DNA of 21,549 bases, taken from assembly GCA_937127165.1 (NCBI GenBank), contig CAKZLR010000041.1:1-21549 (forward strand), read 5' to 3'. Positions 8,153 through 15,469 of this stretch are shown one piece after another. The notes under the pieces are model-generated. The model had not been told where the DNA came from. It saw nothing but the letters and a program-made list of their open reading frames with translations, and did not search any database. How positions within the stretch are numbered: the first letter of the stretch is position 1; every line of letters starts with the position of its first letter. The position numbers and the translations under genes were made by a program. This DNA is from an uncultured Candidatus Peregrinibacteria bacterium. GTDB taxonomy: Bacteria > Patescibacteriota > JACMRA01.

Positions 8153-10252
8153 ATGCCTAACAAAAACTTAACTAAAACTTTTAATGTTGTTGTTTTACTG
8201 GTTTTATTTCTCACCTCTAATTTAATTTTTCACAATCTCACCTTCCAAATTGAGGCAAAAAAAGAAACTACTGGTGTACCGACTTTAAGTAAGCAAGAAC
8301 AATTTGCCAGATTTCTAGCTAATCAATTAACCAGTAACCACAATTTTCAGGAAGATCAGTTAATCCTGCAAACCATAAAACCAGTGACCAATGAAACTTT
8401 GAAAACAAAGTTTGGAATTGAAAATGTTGTTAGTAGGAAAAACACAGCGTATGACACAGTTCGTTTTTTACAGTTGCCAGAAAATCAAAATTTAACGGAC
8501 CAACTGGAAAAGATCCCTCGAGACTCTGTTGTAGATTTTTTTCAACCTGTTTATGAGTATAAACTTTTAGAAACTTCACCACACACACCCGAAGATCCAG
8601 AATTTAATTCTCAATGGCAATTACAAAACGGATTTCCCGGAATCAGAATGCCTACCGCTTGGTCGTTCTTCGGTCAAGCTAAAAGCTTAGTTAATTGTCA
8701 AAACGGAGCTTGTGGCGGCTCTCCAGAAATTAAAGTAGCCATTATTGATACAGGAGTTAATACTAATGTAATTGACTTCGCAGGTGCCAATTTCGCTCCT
8801 CAATCCGAGTGGAGAAGTTATTACTGGGCAAGTAATACTGGAGTATGTAGTCAAAATGGAGACACTTATCTAGGTGACTGGCCTGACAATCAACCAGGGG
8901 TGATTTGTGTTGGTTTAGGTAAGCAAGAAGATCAAAACAGTCATGGCACAGCCGTTGCTAGTGTTATAGCCATGCAACACAATAACTTTGGAGGAGCAGG
9001 AGTAGCCCCAAAGATTACGATTTTACCAATAGAACTAAGGGATTGTCAAAGAGATAACAGCGGTAATTGTACCGAAGGGAAAAGAAGTGCACTGAATACT
9101 TTTACTATCGAAAAAGCGATTGACCATGCTAGAGAAAGTGGAGCTAGAATTATTAACCTTTCCTTAGGAAGTTATACATTTGATCCATATTTAGATCGAG
9201 CTATTAACAGATTTAACCAACAAGGTGGTATTGTAATAGCGGCTGCGGGTAATGATGCTACAAATGGTAATAATAGATTTTATCCAGCTTATTCCGAAAA
9301 CACGATTGCCGTGGGTGCAATTACAAAAAACGGAACTAGAGCTATATATTCCACTTATCACGACAAAATAGACATTGTAGCCCCCGTCGATGGAATACAA
9401 CAAGGAGGTACAGATTATATGCTCGTTCAGAATAATAATGGGGATCTTTTGAGAGTTGCTGGCACTTCTTTTGCGACACCTCAAGTAACTGCAGTCGTAG
9501 CTATGATGCTTAGTATCAACCCAGACATTACCTTTTTTGATATCAAAGAAAATTTTTTACCACAAGGTTGGATGACCGTAGATATTGGCCCTTTAGGTAA
9601 AGATGACGAAACCGGTTATGGCAGGCTTGATGCTGCTTTAGCCATAACAAAGGCGGCTGATCCAGAAACTCCAACTTCGTGTTTTTTGGATGTACGATTT
9701 GATCATTCATTTAACCGAACCATATGTAATTTAAAAAAAGCCCAAATAATTAGTGGTTATCCTGACCGCACTTACAGACCAAGTAATAATGTAACTCGCG
9801 GAGAAATGGCAAAGTTTATTAAAAATGGAGCCAATATACCTACAAATACAAGCTGTGAGCCTTTCCCAGATGTTCAACCTGGTGCACCATTTTATGAAGA
9901 AATAACTTCTCTAAAATGTGCTGGTATCGTTTTAGGATATCCTGTAGGTAATGGTGTAAGACATTACAGACTTAATAATAGCGTAACTCGGGGAGAAATG
10001 GCGGCATTTATTTTTAGAGCCTTTAACATAGATAACAAAACCACAGACCCATCTTGTGAGCCTTTCCCAGATGTTCAACCTGGTGCACCATTTTATGAAG
10101 AAATAACTTCTCTAAAATGTGCTGGTATTATTCGGGGTTATCCTATTAATCAAACTGGTACTATAAGACACTACAGACCCGGCAATAATGTAACCCGTGC
10201 AGAAATGTCAGTGTTTATTGATAATGCTAGAAAATATAATAACCCAAATTAA
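8153..10252 (+). CDS. Secreted subtilisin-like (S8) serine protease with three SLH repeats
   Basis: This 699-residue exported protease is likely held at the cell surface. In order it has a signal peptide or anchor (hydrophobic residues 11-27 after a Lys-containing start), a propeptide-like segment (about 45-140), a peptidase S8 domain (about 148-500) and three C-terminal S-layer-homology repeats (about 513-556, 571-625 and 638-692). The catalytic triad is Asp199 (AIIDTG), His264 (NSHGTAVAS) and Ser439 (AGTSFATPQ), with the oxyanion Asn367 (AAAGN). All are intact, so the enzyme should be active. The SLH repeats carry GYPD/RPxNxVTRxEM motifs and matched cysteines (568/589 and 635/656) that could form a disulphide within repeats 2 and 3. 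SLH repeats 2 and 3 share an exact 74-bp DNA duplication. The substrate is unknown; cleavage of surface proteins or scavenged peptides is plausible. Confidence 0.93.
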   Translation: MPNKNLTKTFNVVVLLVLFLTSNLIFHNLTFQIEAKKETTGVPTLSKQEQFARFLANQLTSNHNFQEDQLILQTIKPVTNETLKTKFGIENVVSRKNTAYDTVRFLQLPENQNLTDQLEKIPRDSVVDFFQPVYEYKLLETSPHTPEDPEFNSQWQLQNGFPGIRMPTAWSFFGQAKSLVNCQNGACGGSPEIKVAIIDTGVNTNVIDFAGANFAPQSEWRSYYWASNTGVCSQNGDTYLGDWPDNQPGVICVGLGKQEDQNSHGTAVASVIAMQHNNFGGAGVAPKITILPIELRDCQRDNSGNCTEGKRSALNTFTIEKAIDHARESGARIINLSLGSYTFDPYLDRAINRFNQQGGIVIAAAGNDATNGNNRFYPAYSENTIAVGAITKNGTRAIYSTYHDKIDIVAPVDGIQQGGTDYMLVQNNNGDLLRVAGTSFATPQVTAVVAMMLSINPDITFFDIKENFLPQGWMTVDIGPLGKDDETGYGRLDAALAITKAADPETPTSCFLDVRFDHSFNRTICNLKKAQIISGYPDRTYRPSNNVTRGEMAKFIKNGANIPTNTSCEPFPDVQPGAPFYEEITSLKCAGIVLGYPVGNGVRHYRLNNSVTRGEMAAFIFRAFNIDNKTTDPSCEPFPDVQPGAPFYEEITSLKCAGIIRGYPINQTGTIRHYRPGNNVTRAEMSVFIDNARKYNNPN
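9854..9927 (+). repeat. 74-bp exact direct repeat, copy 1 (SLH repeat 2)
   Basis: This stretch is identical over 74 bases to 10055-10128, 201 bases downstream. It encodes the conserved CEPFPDVQPGAPFYEE part and the following residues of the SLH repeat. The unit length of 201 bp is 67 codons, so recombination between copies would delete or add one SLH repeat in frame. Confidence 0.95.
10055..10128 (+). repeat. 74-bp exact direct repeat, copy 2 (SLH repeat 3)
   Basis: This is the second copy of the repeat at 9854-9927. No synonymous change separates the copies although the flanks diverge, so the duplication is recent or kept uniform by gene conversion. Confidence 0.95.
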
Positions 10253-10370
10253 ATTAGCTATAAATCTTCCTAATGGGAGCCGTTGGTTACAGATTTACAG
10301 ATATATAAGTACAGACGACAAGAGAAAATAGTCTACTATTAGTGTTGCACACCCGCTTCCTCATTTAGAC

Positions 10371-10390
10371 AAAACCTGTAAAAACCTAAA
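10371..10390. repeat. Imperfect 10-bp tandem repeat between convergent genes
   Basis: aaaacctgta is followed directly by aaaacctaaa in the spacer between the SLH protease and atpA, which converge. A period-8 duplication of ttacagat (10287-10302) lies in the same spacer. No clear terminator hairpin was found there. Confidence 0.5.
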
Positions 10391-10426
10391 CTGCAAAATA
10401 AAACATTCTGCTAACCCGTACTCAAA

Positions 10427-12196
10427 CTAAACTTCTACTTCACTCATAGACATTGCTTTACGAATCAACTCCTCTCCATCTTTTTCCACTTCCTCTACAG
10501 TTTTGTTGTATTTAAGATTAGCCAGTTTATTACGAACCGCCGGCACAAAAAAGTCAGCCACCAACGTTTCATGTTCTGGATTATTTTCAATTGCTTGCTC
10601 TAAAGCCCTATGAACCCCCATAATCACAGCCAACATAGCTTGAGTTTTTTCAAAACTGCAATAAGTATCTGTAGCATCAAACCCATTTTGTTGTAGATAA
10701 TCTTCTCTAATAGACCTTGAAGTTTCTAGAACCAAACGATCTATATTATCCAAACCGTCCATACCTACAAGTTTTACCATTTCCAGTAACTCGTCTTCTT
10801 TGCTAAGCAGTTTTTTAGCTAATTTTCTGTCTTCTACAAACTGTTTACCCATATCGCTCTCCGAGACTAGCTCATTGAATTGATCTTCATACAAACTATA
10901 GCTAGTTTGCCAGTTAATAGCTGGATAATGTCTTTTAGAAGCTAGCTTCTCGTCCAAAGCTAGAAACACCTGAGTACTTTTAAGGCTAGCTTGAGTTACC
11001 GGTTCCGAAAAATCACCACCAGCAGGAGACACTGTACCAATGGCGGTTACCGAACCTTCTACCCCATTAAGAGTTTGCACCACACCTGCTCTCTCATAAA
11101 AAGCAGCTATTCTGGAGGATAAATAGGCCGGATAACCTTCTTCGGAAGGCATTTCACCCATTCTAGAAGAAATTTCCCTCATAGCTTCAGCCCAACGACT
11201 AGTAGAATCAGCCATTAACACTACATCATAACCCATATCACGAAAATATTCAGCAATTGTCATTCCGGTATAAATACTAGCTTCACGGGCAGCAATCGGC
11301 ATATTTGAAGTATTGGCTATCAATACGGTCCTTTCCATTAAAGGTCTACCGGTGCGAGGGTCCTCCAGTTTTGGAAAAAGTTTAACCATTTCGGTCATTT
11401 CGTTACCTCTTTCACCACAACCCACATAAACCACAATCTGGGCATTACTCCACTTAGCAAATTGTTGTTGAGTAAAAGTTTTACCTGCTCCAAAAGGTCC
11501 AGGAGTAGAAACCGTTCCTCCAAGCATTATTGGAAAGAAGGAATCAACCACTCTCTGACCTGTTTGAAAAATCTTTTTAGGAGACAATCTTGTTCGTATT
11601 GGACGCGCAACCTTAACTGGCCACTTGTGCATCATCTTAATTTGGTGCTTATTACCTTGATCATCCTCTACTTCGGCAATTATGTCCTCAACAGTAAAAG
11701 CTCCAGAATCGATTTTAGTAATTGTGCCTTGAATACCAACAGGAATCAGAATTTTGTGTTCTAACAATTCTGTTTCCATCACTTTACCAATTTGAGTTCC
11801 CGGAAAGACTTTTTCTCCAATTTCAACGATAGCTTCAAAATTCCACTTTTTATTTCTATCCAAAGATGGAACGTGAAGTCCGGCGCCAATAAAAATCGGG
11901 GTAATTTTGTCTATTGCCTCTAACGGTCTTTGGATTCCATCAAAAATAGTTCCAAGCATACCGGGACCCAACTCTACACTAAGCAACTCGCCTCTCAGTT
12001 CCACAGGCTCACCCACCTGCAACCCAGCAGTTTCTTCATAAACCTGAATTTTACACTCATCTCCAAGAATTTTGACAATTTCACCAAGTAGTTTTTTGTG
12101 TCCTACATAGACAGTTTCGAGTAGTTGAGGGGATTTTCCTCCCAGCTCAATCTGGGCCGTGACCAAAGGGCCTGAAATTTGGGTGATTTTAAGCAT
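10427..12196 (-). CDS. atpA: V/A-type ATP synthase/ATPase catalytic subunit A
   Basis: This is the catalytic, nucleotide-hydrolysing or -synthesising subunit of the rotary V/A-type ATPase, located on the cytoplasmic V1/A1 head. The 589 residues match the family length (about 580-600). The Walker A motif is GPFGAGKT at 233-240 (Lys239), the catalytic glutamate is Glu263 (GERGNE), and the Walker B region is VVLMADSTSRWAEA (325-338). The bulge (non-homologous) domain between about 110 and 200 distinguishes subunit A from F-type beta subunits. In most genomes subunits B and D follow directly, but here both neighbours are unrelated genes on other transcripts, so this is an orphan copy. The sequence itself is fully intact. 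The rest of the complex must be encoded elsewhere if this works as a proton or sodium pump. Confidence 0.96.
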   Translation of the reverse strand: MLKITQISGPLVTAQIELGGKSPQLLETVYVGHKKLLGEIVKILGDECKIQVYEETAGLQVGEPVELRGELLSVELGPGMLGTIFDGIQRPLEAIDKITPIFIGAGLHVPSLDRNKKWNFEAIVEIGEKVFPGTQIGKVMETELLEHKILIPVGIQGTITKIDSGAFTVEDIIAEVEDDQGNKHQIKMMHKWPVKVARPIRTRLSPKKIFQTGQRVVDSFFPIMLGGTVSTPGPFGAGKTFTQQQFAKWSNAQIVVYVGCGERGNEMTEMVKLFPKLEDPRTGRPLMERTVLIANTSNMPIAAREASIYTGMTIAEYFRDMGYDVVLMADSTSRWAEAMREISSRMGEMPSEEGYPAYLSSRIAAFYERAGVVQTLNGVEGSVTAIGTVSPAGGDFSEPVTQASLKSTQVFLALDEKLASKRHYPAINWQTSYSLYEDQFNELVSESDMGKQFVEDRKLAKKLLSKEDELLEMVKLVGMDGLDNIDRLVLETSRSIREDYLQQNGFDATDTYCSFEKTQAMLAVIMGVHRALEQAIENNPEHETLVADFFVPAVRNKLANLKYNKTVEEVEKDGEELIRKAMSMSEVEV

Positions 12197-12634
12197 AACA
12201 TAGAAAAAGTTCCTTAACAGTAGATTAGGATACTAATGGTAAGAAAATAAAATATGCTAAATTGTCAACAAAGTCTTACAAGCCGGAACTTTAACTACAA
12301 AATCTGCTTTTGTATAAACTTTTTTTAAAATACATCACCACCAAAATATTTGGACAAAAATTCAAACACCCTTATTTTTTAGAAAAACAAAAAAATGTAA
12401 ACAAAAATCGGTAAAAAGAGGTAATAGTTTCTTTTAATTTCTAAACTCATTAGAATCAGCTAAAAGCTATTAGAAACAGATTTTAGAACAAGCTAACAAG
12501 TTCTAAACACCAATTCTTCTAAATTCTTCTATGATAAGCCTATAAACTAGGGAAAGAAAAATAAACCAAAAGTATCAGAACAACTCCAACATTTACTTAA
12601 AAAAACATAGCCAAAAACTTTTTTACAAGCTACT
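12197..12634. other. 438-bp AT-rich spacer, no gene seen
   Basis: Between the PP2C pseudogene and atpA (both minus) no coding remnant, tRNA or hairpin terminator was recognised. It contains a minus-strand TTGACA (12263-12268) about 70 bases before the atpA start, without a good -10 box at standard spacing, an agctaaaagct palindrome near 12458, and the 10-bp tandem duplication at 12512-12531. Confidence 0.55.
12512..12531. repeat. Perfect 10-bp tandem duplication
   Basis: aattcttcta is repeated head to tail in the spacer downstream of the PP2C pseudogene. It belongs to the recurring about 10-bp duplication class. Confidence 0.85.
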
Positions 12635-13450
12635 TTACACGTCCGTCTGGTATCCGTATGCAACAACGGCTACATTGTCAGATTTTACACATTCTGGATA
12701 ATCTCTAGACAATCCCTTAAGATGCCCAATTAAATTTTCAACAAAATTAAGTGGTGATCGTACTCCTGATTTTAGTGATAATTCCCATAGTAAACGGCGG
12801 GATCATTACTCCTGTTAATAGGATTGTTGTAATCCTGTAAAATCCTTTCTCAAGAAGTTCTAATAATCTACCAAATCTACCAGACCTAGTTTTAGGTAGA
12901 GGAAGTAAATTATCATAAAATCCGTCCGTCATACAGATGATAATATCACCTCCCTCTATATTTTCAATACGAACATGGATTTTACCTGGTGGAGGTACAC
13001 GATCCCCCGCAACAAAGTTAGTAACCTGTGGGTCTGTTTTTGCTCCTTTAGACTTACCTTTCACTCCTTGAGGTGAAGTTATAAATGACTTTTGACGATC
13101 TCTAGAAATTCTAGCTACAACAGAGTTGCCAACCTGAAAGATATATGCTCGATTTTCCACAATTACAAAACCAGCAAAAACACATCCAGGCTCTTTACCT
13201 AATTCTTTAAATATTCTCCCACTGGCACTTTCAGCAGCTCTATGAACCATATATCTTACACCCTCTTCTCCTAACTATTCTAACTCGCTCAATTCACGAA
13301 ATTCATTTTCTAATTGTTGCGCAAAAATTTCTGCAGCTTTATCTCCGAATGCATATTCACCCATCCCATCAACAACACAACATAATCTGACTCCGATTCC
13401 TCCTACTTCTTTTTCGAGAATTAAGCTCAGATCTTGTTGGTTTTTTCTTT

Positions 13451-13480
13451 CTTCTCCCATTTTCTCCCATTTCTTCTCCC
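13451..13480. repeat. 10-bp tandem duplication at a frameshift in the PP2C pseudogene
   Basis: The units cttctcccat and tttctcccat stand head to tail, with a third related stretch after them (ttcttctccc). The reading frame of the phosphatase changes exactly here. Removing one 10-bp unit plus one G of the adjacent run joins the upstream frame to NQQDLSL. Confidence 0.7.
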
Positions 13481-13820
13481 CAATTTATTAGATTTATTAC
13501 CATAAACACAAAAATATGGTTTAGGAGATGCCGGTTCATCAACCTCATAATAAAATTGGTTAACTTTTTGTAAATCCCCATGCACTTTTTTATATTTTTC
13601 AGCATCTGATATTCTGGCTTCTCTTTCTTCACCTGCTAACCTTATTTGATCTTCTAGTCCATTTTCATTCATTCTTTCATACCCACCTCTACTAGCTATT
13701 TCTTTTTCTAGATATTTTGGAGGTTCATATTTATACATCTCTGCACATCTTTTTACATGATCAAGATTTCTCCATTCCCTTACTCTTCTCCCACGCAAAT
13801 AGGAATATCTTTCGATAAAT

Positions 13821-13840
13821 ACAGAATATTACAGAACATT
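13821..13840. repeat. 10-bp tandem duplication that causes a frameshift
   Basis: acagaatatt is followed by acagaacatt (one mismatch). On the minus strand, deleting one copy joins NPEECSV directly to FIERYSYLRGRR and restores a continuous frame. The duplication is therefore the likely frameshifting mutation. Confidence 0.8.
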
Positions 13841-14327
13841 CCTCCGGATTTCCTGATCCACCTTTGAGTGGGTATATACCCTTAATAGTAACAGGGCAAA
13901 TTACTTGAGTAAACTTAACGTCACCTGAGGGTTAATGCGACTTCACGATCCTTGGCTCCTTATAAACACCTTCAACATGTAAACCGTCATATTCTAGTAC
14001 TCCTCCACGTGATCCCTCAGGGAGTGAAGCCCTAACTTCTGCCACAAATTGTTCTAAAGCTTGTTTAAACATAGTACTTATATATTTTACTAAATCTTTT
14101 TATTAAAATGGATGCGTTTATACAATAAAACACGATTACATTATACACCACTCTTCTATTTTGTGCAAAAGTTAATTTTTCGTCTGTTTATAACCTTATT
14201 TTACTTTACTTTTTTACTTTTTTGCTGTCTAACACTTCTTCTGGCCGCAAAAAATTTGACAAAAAAATGGTTTGAGAAGTAAAAACAACGTCTGTATTTT
14301 AATTTTTAAACCTCAAATATATTTTTT

Positions 14328-15332
14328 ATGTCTATAAAAGTTGCCATCAACGGTTTTGGTAGGATTGGTAGGAATGTATTTCGTGCCGCCTTTGATGATT
14401 CTAATATCGAAGTTGTGGCGGTAAACGATCTGGCAGATGCTAAAACTTTAGCTCACTTACTCAAGTATGATTCAATTATTGGTAATTTCAAAGCTCAAGT
14501 AGATATCGATGGGGATTACTTAGTGATAAATAATAATAGACAAGTCAAAGTTTTCTCTCAAAGAGATTACACCCAATTAAATTGGGCTGAATTTGGTGTT
14601 GAGGTTGTAGTCGAGTCTACTGGGCTTAAGTTTTTTACCGATCAGAGAGAAGCCGAATGGCACCTTAAAAACGGAGCTAAAAAAGTAATCATCTCCGCTC
14701 CAGCCAAACAGCCAGATGTGACCCTAGTTTTGGGAGTCAACGAAAATGATTACGATAAAGCCAAGCACCATATCATCTCTAATGCTTCTTGTACTACAAA
14801 TTGTTTGGCACCAGTTGCCAAAGTCTTGCATGAGAAATTTGAAATTATTAAAGGGTCAATGACTACTGTTCATTCCTACACTAACGACCAAAATATTTTG
14901 GATTTACCTCATTCTGATCTTCGCCGTGCTAGAGCCGCCGCTTTGAGCATGATCCCAACTTCCACAGGAGCAGCCAAAGCGATTGGTTTGGTGTTACCAG
15001 AACTCAAAGGTAAGCTAGATGGAATGGCTATTAGAGTACCTACTCCGAATGTATCTTTGGTGGATTTAGTAGTACAAGTTAACAAGCCTACCACTATTAA
15101 GGAAGTTAACCAAGTGTTGCAAACTGCTGCAGAAAACGAGCTAAAAGGAATTATGGACTTTTCTATGGAACCACTTGTATCAATAGATTATCGAGGTAAT
15201 CCTCACTCTAGTATCGTGGATGGCTTGTCGACAATGGTGATCGAAGAAAACTTAGTCAAAGTATTAGCTTGGTATGACAACGAGTGGGGTTATTCCAACA
15301 GAGTAGTGGACTTGATTAAAAAGATTATTTAA
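14328..15332 (+). CDS. gap: Glyceraldehyde-3-phosphate dehydrogenase, type I
   Basis: This glycolytic enzyme oxidises glyceraldehyde 3-phosphate to 1,3-bisphosphoglycerate with NAD in the cytoplasm. The 334 residues match the tetrameric GapA family. The Rossmann loop is NGFGRIGR (8-15). Asn33-Asp34 after the second strand favours NAD over NADP. The catalytic cysteine is Cys155 in SNASCTTNC and the base is His182 in TTVHSYT. Ser-Thr-Gly (212-214) and Arg236 line the phosphate sites, and WYDNEWGYSNR closes the protein (315-325). Pgk and other glycolytic genes are not adjacent. A TTGACA lies at 14256-14261 upstream but has no good -10 partner. All key residues are intact. Confidence 0.97.
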   Translation: MSIKVAINGFGRIGRNVFRAAFDDSNIEVVAVNDLADAKTLAHLLKYDSIIGNFKAQVDIDGDYLVINNNRQVKVFSQRDYTQLNWAEFGVEVVVESTGLKFFTDQREAEWHLKNGAKKVIISAPAKQPDVTLVLGVNENDYDKAKHHIISNASCTTNCLAPVAKVLHEKFEIIKGSMTTVHSYTNDQNILDLPHSDLRRARAAALSMIPTSTGAAKAIGLVLPELKGKLDGMAIRVPTPNVSLVDLVVQVNKPTTIKEVNQVLQTAAENELKGIMDFSMEPLVSIDYRGNPHSSIVDGLSTMVIEENLVKVLAWYDNEWGYSNRVVDLIKKII

Positions 15333-15355
15333 GTCTTAATTCTTAAAGTTTTTTG

Positions 15356-15378
15356 CTATCTAGCTAGTTAGATAGTTT
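15356..15378 (+). terminator. Possible intrinsic terminator of gap
   Basis: A 7-bp inverted repeat (ctatcta / tagatag) with a 6-base loop is followed by TTT, 24 bases after the gap stop codon. The stem is AT-rich and the T run short. It sits between convergent genes, where a terminator is expected. Confidence 0.35.
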
Positions 15379-15469
15379 CGACCAAACTCCATCCGTGTAT
15401 GAAAGTGCAAGAAACACTGAGTTGGTTCGGAGGTCTACGGAGAATCTGTTTTTTAGTTTGTTGAGGATT

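Larger units (their letters stand above)
12635..14072 (-). pseudogene. PP2C-type protein phosphatase pseudogene with extra N-terminal domain
   Basis: A single ancestral gene of about 465 codons can be rebuilt from broken frames, starting at the ATG 14072-14070 (MFKQALEQFVAEVR) and ending at TAA 12637-12635. The C-terminal half is a PP2C Ser/Thr phosphatase. It has NQQDLSL, then VVDGMGEYAFGDKAAE (metal-binding Asp-Gly motif) near 13370, CVFAGFVIVENRAYIFQVGNS, GDIIICMTDGFYDNL near 12930, and the closing SDNVAVVAYGY near 12660. The N-terminal 200 or so residues match no family I recognise. Lesions are TAA at 13934-13932, TAG at 13277-13275, a frameshift at 13821-13840 caused by a 10-bp duplication, one at 13451-13480 with a similar duplication, and two near 12850 and 12770. 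PP2C enzymes dephosphorylate Ser/Thr in signalling; no partner kinase is in the window. The open stretches at 12747-13250, 13275-13460 and 13427-13798 are pieces of this one gene. Confidence 0.87.

Noticed and set aside
9191..9484. Open frame antisense to the SLH protease
   Set aside because: It is a shadow of the S8 domain coding strand with no recognisable domain; similar antisense frames over gatA, ftsI, atpA, gap and galE were rejected for the same reason.
12747..13250. A 167-residue open frame read as a complete phosphatase
   Set aside because: It is in the same frame as the 13275-13460 piece, separated only by a TAG, and lacks both the N-terminal DGMG motif and the C-terminal DNVAVV motif, which lie outside it. 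It is a fragment of one pseudogene.
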